Position numbers and translations under genes: made by a program
Shown here: positions 1 to 7,362 of the stretch, piece after piece
Numbering within the stretch: the stretch's first letter is position 1
How the letters are laid out: every line of letters begins with the position of its first letter
Notes under the pieces: model-generated
What the model was told of the DNA's origin: nothing
What the model saw: the letters and a program-made list of their open reading frames with translations, nothing else
The model's database searches: none
Source: Brevundimonas halotolerans
GTDB lineage: Bacteria; Pseudomonadota; Alphaproteobacteria; Caulobacterales; Caulobacteraceae
Direction: 5' to 3'
Assembly: GCF_003730275.1 (NCBI RefSeq)
Contig: NZ_QTTA01000024.1
Span: forward strand, 1 to 64,000
DNA length: 64,000 nt

Positions 1-76
1 CCGACGCCTTCCCCGGGAGCAGCGGCTCGATACGGGCCCACTGCGCTTCATCCAGTTCGTACCGCTTCACACCCAT
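1..76 (-). CDS. IS5-family-like transposase, N-terminal fragment (runs off left edge)
   Basis: Reading leftwards from the ATG at 76-74 gives a peptide beginning MGVKRYELDEAQWARIEPLL, then PGKAS, typical of the first ORF of IS5/IS427-group transposases (DUF4096-type N-terminus). Only about 25 codons lie in the window, so catalytic DDE residues cannot be checked. The transposase starts close to one end of its element, so the IS end should lie between 77 and the entericidin stop at 152. An intact IS cannot be told from a remnant here. Confidence 0.75.
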   Translation of the reverse strand, partial: MGVKRYELDEAQWARIEPLLPGKAS

Positions 77-146
77 CACAGACCTCCGTCAAAGCGGAGA
101 CCTATGAATCACGCATTCAGGCCCAAGTGAATCCCTGAATGTCGAT
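1..146 (-). mobile_element. End of an IS5-like insertion sequence (outer boundary uncertain)
   Basis: The transposase start is followed outward by about 70 non-coding bases with short inverted and repeated pieces (for example CATTCAGG near 113 and CCTGAATG near 134). These suggest terminal repeats, but the exact tip and any target duplication cannot be fixed without the other end. The boundary given is only an upper limit set by the next gene. Confidence 0.4.
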
Positions 147-151
147 TGGAC

Positions 152-289
152 CTAGTTTTTCGCTTCTTCGGCACCGCTGGTGACGGCGCCGCCGACGGCT
201 TCGACATCGCGACCGATGCCGGAAATGGTGTTGCAGGCAGAAACGGCCAGGGCCGAGGCGATGAGGGCCAGGGTGATGATCTTGCGCAT
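152..289 (-). CDS. Entericidin A/B-family small lipoprotein (copy 1)
   Basis: A 45-residue product: MRKIITLALIASALAVSAC, then a short Gly/Ala-rich tail with the N-T-I-S-G-I-G-R-D-V pattern of entericidins. The lipobox is A-V-S-A-C, with lipidation expected on Cys19, so the mature peptide is a membrane-anchored lipopeptide of about 27 residues. Entericidins are small envelope lipoproteins linked to stress and stationary phase; the precise role is unclear. It is very similar to the second copy at 38622-38759 in length and pattern. An EcfG-like promoter lies just upstream. Confidence 0.85.
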   Translation of the reverse strand: MRKIITLALIASALAVSACNTISGIGRDVEAVGGAVTSGAEEAKN

Positions 290-314
290 GGGGAACTCCT
301 GTATGGCCAAGCTC

Positions 315-339
315 TAACGCGGACCCGGCCTGCGGGTTG
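315..339 (-). promoter_or_regulatory. EcfG-like promoter of entericidin copy 1
   Basis: Read on the minus strand: GCAAC (339-335), 16-base spacer, CGTT (318-315). The alphaproteobacterial EcfG/SigT consensus is GGAAC-N16/17-CGTT, so there is one mismatch in the -35, with exact spacing and a perfect -10. The -10 ends 26 bases before the ATG. The assignment is by motif and by analogy to the second copy; it is not proven. Confidence 0.5.
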
Positions 340-389
340 CATGGCAGAGCAATGGTCAAGACTGGCCCTGATCTGCTAGCAGCAGACGC

Positions 390-2075
390 ATGAGCCAAAC
401 CGCACACACCGCCCGCACGAGCGCCGCCCACCGTCTGGTGCAGACCCTTCTGATCAATGAGATCGACACCGTCTTCTGCGTGCCGGGGGAGAGTTATCTG
501 GCCGTGCTGGATGCGCTGGCCGATGTGCGCGACCAGATCCGGGTGATCACCTGCCGACATGAGGCGGGGGCCGCCAATATGGCTGAGGCCTATGGCAAGC
601 TGACGGGCAAGCCCGGGGTCTGCATGGTCACGCGCGGACCGGGCGCGACGCACGCCTCGATCGGCGTGCATACGGCGCATCAGGACTCTACGCCGATGAT
701 CCTGTTCGTCGGCCAGATCGCCCTGACCGACCGGGGACGCGGGGCGTTTCAGGAGGTCGATTACCGCGAGGTGTTCGGCGGCCTGGCCAAATGGGCGACC
801 GAGATCGAAACGCCGGCGCGCACGGTCGAGATCGTCGAGCGCGGCATCGCCACCGCCCTGCAGGGGCGGATGGGGCCGGTGGTCATCGCCCTGCCCGAAG
901 ACATCCTGCACGACGACGGCGGTCCGGCCCCGGTCCGGCCCGTGACCCCGGCCCGGTCTGCGCTGGACCCCGCGATTGCCCGCGAGATCGAGGCGCGGCT
1001 GGCCAAGGCGGAGCGGCCGCTGCTGATCGTCGGCGGCTCGGGCTGGACCCATGAGGCGGCGCATGCGCTGGCCGCCTGGTCCGAGGCGCTGGGCCTGCCG
1101 ATCACCGGCTCGTTCCGCCGCAAGGATATCATCGCCAATGACCGGCCGAACTATGCCGGAGATCTCGGGCTGGGCTGCAATCCCAAGCTGATGGCGCGGG
1201 CGAAGAACGCCGACCTGATCATCGCCATCGGCGCACGGCTGGGCGAGAACCCGACGCAGGGCTATACCCTGTTCGACCGGGAGCACACGGCCAGGGTGCT
1301 GGTGCACACCCACCCGGGGCCCGAGGAACTGGGCCGGGTCTGGCCGACGCTGACGTCGGCTGTGGCGGATAACAGTCTGGCGGCCTTGGCCCTGTCGCAG
1401 CTGGAGCCGGGCCGCACCTGGCACGATCTGGGCGACGCCGCCCATGCGGATTTCGAGGCCTTTTCGACGCCGGTCAAGGTGACCGGCGCGGTCAATCTGA
1501 GCCAGTGCATGAAGCATCTGGGCGAGGTCATGCCCGCCGATGCCATCATCACCAATGGCGCCGGAAACTTTGCCGCCTGGCTGCACCGGTTTTACCGCCA
1601 CCGCGCGTGCCGGACGCAGCTGGCCCCGACGTCGGGGGCCATGGGCTATGGCTGGCCGGCGGCGCTGGCGGCCAAGGCGGTCCACCCGGATCACGAGGTC
1701 ATCTGCGTGGCCGGCGACGGCGACTTCATGATGACCGGTCAGGAGATGGCCACCGCCGTTCAGCACGGGCTGAACCCCGTGGTGATCGTGGTCGACAACT
1801 CGACCTATGGCACCATCCGCATGCACCAGGAGGGGCACTACCCCGGCGCGGAACGGGTGATCGCCACCGATCTGAAGAACCCCGACTTCGTCAAATGGGC
1901 CGAGGCGTTTGGAGCGTTCGGCGTGCGTTGCGAGACGACCGAGGATTTTGCAGGCGCGCTGGAGACGGCGCGGAGGGAGGCCCGCGAACAGGGCGTGCCC
2001 GCCCTGATCCACCTGATCACCTCGGCCGAGGACATCGCGCCCAACCGCACCATCAGCGGGATGCGTGGGGGGTAG
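390..2075 (+). CDS. Thiamine diphosphate-binding enzyme, acetolactate-synthase-like
   Basis: 561 residues with the three-domain ThDP architecture: an N-terminal Pyr domain with the catalytic Glu in R-H-E-A-G-A (about residue 55), a central domain, and a C-terminal PP domain with the ThDP/Mg motif G-D-G-D-F through D-N-S-T (about 445-475). It resembles the large subunit of acetolactate synthase, but no small subunit (ilvN) is nearby. Related enzymes include oxalyl-CoA and phenylpyruvate decarboxylases, so the substrate cannot be assigned. It sits alone between the entericidin and NYN genes. Confidence 0.75.
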   Translation: MSQTAHTARTSAAHRLVQTLLINEIDTVFCVPGESYLAVLDALADVRDQIRVITCRHEAGAANMAEAYGKLTGKPGVCMVTRGPGATHASIGVHTAHQDSTPMILFVGQIALTDRGRGAFQEVDYREVFGGLAKWATEIETPARTVEIVERGIATALQGRMGPVVIALPEDILHDDGGPAPVRPVTPARSALDPAIAREIEARLAKAERPLLIVGGSGWTHEAAHALAAWSEALGLPITGSFRRKDIIANDRPNYAGDLGLGCNPKLMARAKNADLIIAIGARLGENPTQGYTLFDREHTARVLVHTHPGPEELGRVWPTLTSAVADNSLAALALSQLEPGRTWHDLGDAAHADFEAFSTPVKVTGAVNLSQCMKHLGEVMPADAIITNGAGNFAAWLHRFYRHRACRTQLAPTSGAMGYGWPAALAAKAVHPDHEVICVAGDGDFMMTGQEMATAVQHGLNPVVIVVDNSTYGTIRMHQEGHYPGAERVIATDLKNPDFVKWAEAFGAFGVRCETTEDFAGALETARREAREQGVPALIHLITSAEDIAPNRTISGMRGG

Positions 2076-2136
2076 GAGCGCCGCTTCGCTCCTCGCGTCA
2101 CGAGACGCCTGACTGTCGGAGAATATCTAGCGAAAC

Positions 2137-2165
2137 TTGACTTTTGTGCATGCCGTGCACATTCT
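2137..2165 (+). promoter_or_regulatory. Possible promoter with overlapping palindrome ahead of the NYN gene
   Basis: TTGACT at 2137-2142 is a good -35; 17 bases on is a weak -10, CATTCT (2160-2165). Between them lies the palindrome TGTGCA-N5-TGCACA (2145-2161), an operator-like arrangement. Further down, 2208-2227 forms a GC hairpin (GGCGGGCCC/GGGTCCGCC, one mismatch) followed by a short T run, which could be an attenuator. The rest of 2076-2248 shows nothing else. Confidence 0.3.
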
Positions 2166-2248
2166 GACGTACATCACTCCTCCGATTGCTTCGGCGGTCG
2201 GACGCGCGGCGGGCCCAAGGGTCCGCCGTTGCATTTTCTGGCTAGGCC

Positions 2249-2926
2249 ATGCGGACGAATGTCTACGTAGACGGTTTCAACCTCTATTACGGCTGCCTGA
2301 AGGGCACGCCTTACAAGTGGCTTGATCTGGAACAGCTTTTCGACCGCGTGCTTCCTCGAAATCAGGTCGAAACAATACACTACTTCACTGCGCGGGTAGA
2401 ATCCCGCCCCGGCAACACAGACGTTGCCGTTCGCCAGGCCACATATCTTCGCGCTCTGGCCACGCTTTCCCGTGTTCAGGTTCATTTCGGCAATTTCCTA
2501 GCATCGCCAGTTCGTGCACCTGTTCTCGAATGTAACCCCAAGGGCTATCCGCTGCGAAATAATGGGCAGCTGGTCGTGAAGCGAAATCCAAACGGCGCGG
2601 TCGTGATGGAATGGGTGCACAAGACCGAAGAGAAGGGATCGGATGTCAATCTGGCCGCCCATCTGTTGCGGGACGCATTGAAGGGGACGGTCCCGGCAGC
2701 AGTAGTGGTCTCCAATGACTCCGATCTTCTGACTCCCATCCGTATGGCGCAGACGGATGGCGGCATTGTTGTCGGCCTGATCCCCCCTCGACCCAATGGG
2801 AGCGCTGAGTTGAAAAAGCTCGCCAGCTTCAAGAGAGACATTCGCCAGCACGATCTGGCAGCCTGCCAACTGCCCACCACCATGACAGACGCATCAGGCA
2901 CTTTCACCAAGCCGATGGATTGGTGA
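2249..2926 (+). CDS. NYN-domain protein (PIN-like nuclease fold)
   Basis: 225 residues. The NYN/DUF88 signature is visible: V-D-G-F-N near residue 7-11 (first metal-binding Asp), a middle segment with S-D-V-N-L-A-A (about 130), and V-S-N-D-S-D-L (about 152-158) supplying the acidic cluster of PIN-like RNases. Predicted role is metal-dependent RNA cleavage or processing; the target is unknown. Base composition is near 53% GC in 2281-2400, clearly below the neighbouring genes, which hints at recent acquisition. It ends 5 bases before the trmD ATG. No strong Shine-Dalgarno precedes the ATG. Confidence 0.8.
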   Translation: MRTNVYVDGFNLYYGCLKGTPYKWLDLEQLFDRVLPRNQVETIHYFTARVESRPGNTDVAVRQATYLRALATLSRVQVHFGNFLASPVRAPVLECNPKGYPLRNNGQLVVKRNPNGAVVMEWVHKTEEKGSDVNLAAHLLRDALKGTVPAAVVVSNDSDLLTPIRMAQTDGGIVVGLIPPRPNGSAELKKLASFKRDIRQHDLAACQLPTTMTDASGTFTKPMDW

Positions 2927-2931
2927 CCCCC

Positions 2932-3639
2932 ATGCCCTACCCCGTTACCGTTCTGACCATGTTTCCGGAGGCGTTTCCGGGGCCGCTCGGCGTGTCGCTG
3001 ATCGGGACGGCGTGGCGTGAGCGGGGGCTGTGGAGCCTTGAAACGGTTGACATCCGGGCCTTTAGCGACGATAGGCGCGGCTTCCTGGACGACACCCCTG
3101 CGGGTGGCGGCCCCGGAGCTGTGCTGAAGGCCGATGTGGTCGCCCGGGCTCTCGACAGTCTGGATGGGCCCAAACGACCCCTTCTGTACATGAGTGCCCG
3201 GGGTCGGCCCCTGACCCAGGCGCGTGTGAAGGACTGGGCCACAGCCGACGGTCTTGTCGTGCTGTGCGGCCGGTTCGAGGGGGTGGACCAGCGTGTGCTC
3301 GACGCGCGCGGGTTCGAGGAGGTCGCCGTCGGCGACGCGGTCCTGGCCGGTGGCGAGGCGGCGGCGATGGTGGCGATCGAGGCGTGCGTGAGACTGTTGC
3401 CCGGCGTCCTCGGCCAGGCGGCCAGTCTGGAGAGCGAGAGTTTCGAGGACGGGCTTCTGGAGCATCCGCAGTACACGAGGCCGCGGACGTTCGAGGGGCA
3501 CGACATTCCCGAGGTCCTGCTGTCGGGTGACCATCAAAAGGTCGCACGGTGGCGCGAGGAGCAAAGGGAGAAGACCACCCGTGAGCGGCGTCCCGATCTG
3601 TGGGCCGCCTTTGCGGACAAGACCACCCCGCGAGGCTGA
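2932..3639 (+). CDS. trmD: tRNA (guanine-37-N1)-methyltransferase TrmD
   Basis: 235 residues from the ATG at 2932. It uses S-adenosylmethionine to methylate G37 of tRNAs reading CNN codons, preventing +1 frameshifting. The N-terminus V-T-V-L-T-M-F-P-E, the knot-forming [10 protein letters not shown] segment and [11 protein letters not shown] are SPOUT/TrmD hallmarks. In-frame TTG (2920) and GTG (2923) are possible earlier starts, the latter overlapping the NYN stop. The usual upstream partners rpsP and rimM are absent; rplS follows. Confidence 0.95.
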   Translation: MPYPVTVLTMFPEAFPGPLGVSLIGTAWRERGLWSLETVDIRAFSDDRRGFLDDTPAGGGPGAVLKADVVARALDSLDGPKRPLLYMSARGRPLTQARVKDWATADGLVVLCGRFEGVDQRVLDARGFEEVAVGDAVLAGGEAAAMVAIEACVRLLPGVLGQAASLESESFEDGLLEHPQYTRPRTFEGHDIPEVLLSGDHQKVARWREEQREKTTRERRPDLWAAFADKTTPRG

Positions 3640-3690
3640 TACCCTCGCCAATTGACAGCTAAAGGGCGCAAAGCCCGACGGAGAGTGACC

Positions 3691-4116
3691 ATGAATATCG
3701 TCCAGCAGCTCGCTGCCGAAGAAAAAGCCCGCCTGCTCGAAACCCGTGAGATCCCGGTTTTCCAGCCCGGCGACACCCTGCGCGTCAATGTGCGGATCAA
3801 GGAAGGCGAGCGTGAACGCGTCCAGGCCTTTGAAGGTGTCTGCATCGCCCGCTCGGGTGGCGGCGTGAACGAGACCTTCACGGTCCGCAAGATCAGCTTC
3901 GGCGAAGGTGTGGAGCGGAAATTCCCGATCCTGTCGCCGAACATCGAATCCATCGAGGTCAAGCGTCGCGGCGTCGTGCGGCGCGCCAAGCTCTATTATC
4001 TGCGCGACCGTCGCGGCAAGTCGGCCCGTATCGCCGAGCGCCAGACGGTGCGTCCGGCCAAGGGCGTCGCCGTGCCGGAGACCGGCAAGGCCGAGACCCC
4101 CGACACCGAAGCGTAA
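3691..4116 (+). CDS. rplS: 50S ribosomal protein L19
   Basis: 141 residues starting M-N-I-V-Q-Q-L. It binds at the 30S-50S interface. The conserved core ([34 protein letters not shown]) is complete; the C-terminal extension after about residue 115 is common in alphaproteobacteria. The start is preceded by GGAGAGTGACC. An earlier in-frame start would add 13 basic residues and is less likely. It is in one transcript with trmD and is followed by a clear terminator. Confidence 0.96.
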   Translation: MNIVQQLAAEEKARLLETREIPVFQPGDTLRVNVRIKEGERERVQAFEGVCIARSGGGVNETFTVRKISFGEGVERKFPILSPNIESIEVKRRGVVRRAKLYYLRDRRGKSARIAERQTVRPAKGVAVPETGKAETPDTEA

Positions 4117-4140
4117 GACACAGGTCCGCAAGGACGCGAG

Positions 4141-4168
4141 AGGCCCCGGATCGCTCCGGGGCCTTTTT
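4141..4168 (+). terminator. Rho-independent terminator after rplS
   Basis: A perfect 10-bp stem, AGGCCCCGGA / TCCGGGGCCT, with a TCGC loop, ending in five T. It is placed 24 bases after the rplS stop. Confidence 0.9.
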
Positions 4169-4271
4169 GCTGTGCCGCTGGTCGGGGCTCCATCAGAAGA
4201 CGTCAGAGATCGACGCTTGCCGACGGCGCCGCGGCGAGTAACCTGCCGGGATCGCCATCCTGGAGCCTGCC

Positions 4272-4760
4272 ATGCGCCTCGCCGTTACTCTCGCCACCGC
4301 CGTCGTCGCCGCCACGACCCTCGGCGTGTCCGCGCCCCGCGCTCAGGAAGCGCCTGCAGTCGACGGACCCTATTATCTGATCGACATCACGCGGGAGGCG
4401 CTGATCTTTGTCGCGGGGGGCACCGTGCAGAAATCGGGCAATATCGCGAACGTCACCGTCATCACGGGCTCGTCACCGGAAACCCTGGCCGAGACCGGGT
4501 TCGCGCGTCTGGACATGCGCTATCAGTTCGATTGCCGGAACGCGACGTACAAGACGCCGAGCTTTGCCGGGTATGGCGCGGGGGGCGAGTTGATGGGTGC
4601 CCTCACGGACGACGCGGACTGGGAGGCGGTCAACCCGGACGCGCCATCCGCCCTTGTGCTGGACTTCGCCTGCAACGGCACCATTCCGGCCGGCAGCGAG
4701 CTGGAAGGCGACGTCCAGATAATCGTCACCGAATACCGCGCCTTCATTCTCGAGCAGTAG
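4272..4760 (+). CDS. Secreted protein, surface-adhesin-E-like (tandem copy 1)
   Basis: 162 residues with a Sec signal peptide (MRLAVTLATAVVAATTLG, cleavage near A-R-A-Q-E). The mature part has the pattern of the surface-adhesin protein E family (PF16747-like): Y-Y-L-I-D near the start, K-S-G-N-I-A-N-V-T-V, an F-D-C followed by a late F-A-C-N-G (possible disulfide), and a W-E-A-V/N-P-D segment. Function is unknown, probably periplasmic or cell-surface. It shares length and layout with the next gene, so the two arose by tandem duplication. Confidence 0.6.
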   Translation: MRLAVTLATAVVAATTLGVSAPRAQEAPAVDGPYYLIDITREALIFVAGGTVQKSGNIANVTVITGSSPETLAETGFARLDMRYQFDCRNATYKTPSFAGYGAGGELMGALTDDADWEAVNPDAPSALVLDFACNGTIPAGSELEGDVQIIVTEYRAFILEQ

Positions 4761-4871
4761 GCCGACCCGGCCGGCCCTGCATGACTGAACCTGACGCGAG
4801 GCGCCTGCCCCCTGTCGCGTTTCAAAAAGCCGGGTTATGAATTCGGTCAGACGCCTGTTCAGGAGATTATC

Positions 4872-5360
4872 ATGCGCCTCGCCCTTGCCTTCGCTGCCGG
4901 AACCCTGGCAGCCACGACCTTTGGCTTTTCCGCCGCCCAGGCCCAGTCGGCCCCGCCGGTCTCGGCCCCCTATTACATCATCGATGCCGACACCAATGCC
5001 TTGGCCCTCGCCTCGGGCGGATCGGTTCGCAAGTCGGGCAATATCGCCAGCATCACCATCGTCATGGGCTCGCACCCGGACCAGGTGGCCGAAAGCGGCA
5101 TCGCCCGTCTGGACATGGCCTATGAGTTCAACTGCGCGAACTCGACCTATCGTACGCCGGGCGCCGCCGCCTATGACGTCAATGGCGGCTTCATGGGGGC
5201 CATTGACGACGACGAGCCGTGGGAAGCGGTGGCTCCCGACAGCAATAACGCGACCTTCAAGGGCATCGCCTGTGACGGCGTGATCCCCGACGACAGCGAA
5301 GTCGGCGACAATCTGACCGGCATCATCGCCGTCTATCGCGACTGGGTCGTGGAGCAGTAA
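4872..5360 (+). CDS. Secreted protein, surface-adhesin-E-like (tandem copy 2)
   Basis: 162 residues, paralogous to the preceding gene: same signal-peptide form (MRLALAFAAGTLAATTFG, then A-Q-A-Q-S), same Y-Y-I-I-D, K-S-G-N-I-A-S-I-T-I, F-N-C-A-N-S-T-Y and I-A-C-D-G positions, so the two cysteines are conserved. The RBS is AGGAG shortly before the ATG. Function is unknown; family membership is by pattern only. It ends just before a strong terminator that it shares with the convergent DUF2383-like gene. Confidence 0.6.
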   Translation: MRLALAFAAGTLAATTFGFSAAQAQSAPPVSAPYYIIDADTNALALASGGSVRKSGNIASITIVMGSHPDQVAESGIARLDMAYEFNCANSTYRTPGAAAYDVNGGFMGAIDDDEPWEAVAPDSNNATFKGIACDGVIPDDSEVGDNLTGIIAVYRDWVVEQ

Positions 5361-5380
5361 CCCACGCCTCCAGAATGCAG

Positions 5381-5412
5381 AAAGGGCTCCGGTTTGCGCC
5401 GGAGCCCTTTTT
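5381..5412 (+). terminator. Terminator between convergent genes
   Basis: AAAGGGCTCCGG (5381-5392) pairs with CCGGAGCCCTTT (5399-5410), a perfect 12-bp stem with flanking A and T tracts. It probably works for both the plus-strand paralogue and the minus-strand gene that ends at 5427. Confidence 0.85.
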
Positions 5413-5426
5413 CGTGGTCGCAGCAA

Positions 5427-5918
5427 TCAGGCGCGCAGGCCGTCCTCAGGCGGCAACAGATGCTCCTCGCGGTCGCCGGGGTATGGATCGATGACGTCGA
5501 ACGCCCGGCGAATGACATGACGGGTCGACTCGCCGAGGTCGGGGTCATTGAGGGCGACCTCCCAGGTGTCGATCAGCCAGGATTCGCCATTGCGGATGGA
5601 ACCGTCGAGGGTGTCGTCGTCGCGCAGCAGGGCGTGTTTGACGTCCATGAAGGCCCGGTGGGCCTTGCCCAGCAGGGAGCCGCTGTCTCCCGGGTGGCCA
5701 CCGAGGTCGCGCAGGGCATTCTGCAGGGACTGAACGACGGCGTCGCGCTGCTCGGCCCGTCGTCCATAGGCCAGTTTTCGGCCGGGATCGTGGCTGTCGC
5801 GGGCCGCGTCCCGATAGCCTTCAGCACTGTCGAGGGTGACCTCGATCAGGCGGTTGAGCACACCGATATCGTGCGCGTGATCGCGGCGGTGTGCATCGGT
5901 GATATCCAGTCGGGCCAT
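5427..5918 (-). CDS. PA2169-type four-helix-bundle protein (DUF2383)
   Basis: 163 residues, mostly helical and rich in charged residues, beginning M-A-R-L-D-I-T-D-A-H-R-R-D-H. The V-L-N-R-L-I-E-V-T-L-D-S-A-E-G-Y segment is typical of the DUF2383/PA2169 ferritin-like bundle group. The start at 5918 is chosen because an excellent AGGAGG lies 7 bases ahead; a longer in-frame start at 5996 lacks this. No enzymatic role is established for the family. It is transcribed after kynA in the same direction. Confidence 0.7.
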   Translation of the reverse strand: MARLDITDAHRRDHAHDIGVLNRLIEVTLDSAEGYRDAARDSHDPGRKLAYGRRAEQRDAVVQSLQNALRDLGGHPGDSGSLLGKAHRAFMDVKHALLRDDDTLDGSIRNGESWLIDTWEVALNDPDLGESTRHVIRRAFDVIDPYPGDREEHLLPPEDGLRA

Positions 5919-5992
5919 GGTGACCTCCTGTTCCAACACCTCTCCCTTGAAAGGAAAATGCATGGACGGGAGGGCGGGTTGCCCGACGCGGA

Positions 5993-6784
5993 TCACAAAC
6001 GGGTGCGCAGGGACCAGAGCTCGGGGAAGCAGCGGCGCTTGAGCGTTTCGGTCAGATAGCCGACGCCATCGGTGCCGCCGGTGCCGGTCTTGCGGCCGAT
6101 GATGCGCTCGACCGTGACCACATGCTTGTGTCGCCAGGTCAGTAGGGCATCGTCAAGATCGACCAGCTTCTCGGCCAGCTGATAGAGCGCCCAGTAGCGT
6201 TCGGACTCGCGATAGACCGTCAGCCAGGCGGCCTCGACCGCCGGATGGGGTTCGTAGGGGGCGCTGATGTCGCGCTCCAGCACCTCGGGCGGCAAGTCGA
6301 ACCCGGCGCGGGCCAGTTGATGCAGAGCGTCGTCGTAGAGGCTGGGCGCCTCGATGGCGGCCTTCAGCGCGGCGTGGGCATCGGGCCGGTCCTCGTGGTG
6401 GGCGAGGAAACGGGCGTCCTTGAGACCCAGCATGGCCTCGACCCGGCGGAACTGGTCGCTCTGAAAGCCCGAGCTGGTGCCCAGAACGCCGCGAAAGCGC
6501 AGATAGTCGGCGGGGGTCAGGGTGGCCAGGATGTCCCAGCTCTGGGTCATGACCGCCTGGATGCGGCTGATCCGGGCCATGCTCTTGTAGGCGGGAACCA
6601 GATCGCCGGCGCGTACCAGCTGCTGGGCCAGCGCCAGTTCGTGCAGGATCTGCTTGAGCCACAGTTCCTTGGTCTGGTGGATGATGACGAACAGCATTTC
6701 GTCATGCTGGTCCGACAGCGGGTGCTGGCAGGCCAGAAGGTCATCCAGCGCCAGATAGCCGGCATAGGTGATGGGGCGGGTCAT
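5993..6784 (-). CDS. kynA: Tryptophan 2,3-dioxygenase
   Basis: 263 residues. A haem enzyme opening the indole ring of L-tryptophan to N-formylkynurenine, the first step of the kynurenine route. Visible motifs: F-V-I-I-H-Q-T-K-E-L-W-L-K-Q (substrate pocket His and Arg/Lys region, about residue 32-45), G-T-S-S-G-F-Q-S (about 101-108) and the proximal haem ligand in W-R-H-K-H (about 217). Length fits the short bacterial form. No kynB or kynU is in the window. Confidence 0.95.
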   Translation of the reverse strand: MTRPITYAGYLALDDLLACQHPLSDQHDEMLFVIIHQTKELWLKQILHELALAQQLVRAGDLVPAYKSMARISRIQAVMTQSWDILATLTPADYLRFRGVLGTSSGFQSDQFRRVEAMLGLKDARFLAHHEDRPDAHAALKAAIEAPSLYDDALHQLARAGFDLPPEVLERDISAPYEPHPAVEAAWLTVYRESERYWALYQLAEKLVDLDDALLTWRHKHVVTVERIIGRKTGTGGTDGVGYLTETLKRRCFPELWSLRTRL

Positions 6785-6791
6785 GCCGGCC

Positions 6792-7328
6792 TCACGGCTG
6801 GCCGAAGCCGAACTCCGCAGAGGTCTCCGGCAGGGCGGCCTGACGCAGGGGGGCCGCGCTGGTCAGCGGCTCCTTATAAACAAAGCCGTAGATCGGATAG
6901 ACGCTGGAGCCGAGATCGTTGATCGGGGCGTACCAGACCTTGACCGCACTCCAGTCACCGGCGTCGGAAACGTCGACCACGGTGACGTTTTCCTCGATCT
7001 TGCCGCGGCTTCCGCCCCAATTGGCGTGGGTAACGCGGATCACGCGATCGGTCAGCACTTCGGAGACCATGGCCACATGGCCGCGTGTCATGCGCCCGTG
7101 GGGCTGGAACACCAGGACGGCGCCGGTCTCAGGCTGGGTGCCGGTGCGGAACTGCTGGGTGCCCTGACGCCACCAGGTCCAGGCATCGCCGTAGATCTCG
7201 ATGCCCGACGCCAACCGCACAAAGGTGACACACTGCCAATAGACGTCCTGGGTCCGTCCCGGAGAGACGGCGAACAGGCTGAGACCAAGGGTGGCGGCAA
7301 CCAAGAGGGCGGAGAGGCGTTTCAGCAT
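6792..7328 (-). CDS. Secreted CHAP-domain amidase/endopeptidase
   Basis: 178 residues. Signal peptide MLKRLSALLVAATLGLSLFA with cleavage near G-R-T-Q. The CHAP catalytic pair is visible as Q-C-V-T-F-V-R (Cys about 33) and G-H-V-A-M-V (His about 85), with the supporting N of H-A-N-W-G-G. Such enzymes cut peptidoglycan peptides or the glycine/amide link. The start at 7328 is preferred over an upstream in-frame one because it begins the signal peptide. It ends 7 bases ahead of the kynA start; a functional link to kynA is not evident. Confidence 0.8.
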   Translation of the reverse strand: MLKRLSALLVAATLGLSLFAVSPGRTQDVYWQCVTFVRLASGIEIYGDAWTWWRQGTQQFRTGTQPETGAVLVFQPHGRMTRGHVAMVSEVLTDRVIRVTHANWGGSRGKIEENVTVVDVSDAGDWSAVKVWYAPINDLGSSVYPIYGFVYKEPLTSAAPLRQAALPETSAEFGFGQP

Positions 7329-7362
7329 GCGGAGCACTGTGCGCTGTTGAGACTGCTTCGGC

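Noticed and set aside
117-2012. 631-codon open frame on the minus strand
   Set aside because: It is antisense to the ThDP enzyme and has no recognisable domain; high GC creates long shadow frames.
390-2075. Calling the ThDP enzyme IlvB
   Set aside because: No ilvN neighbour and several ThDP families share these motifs; substrate left open.
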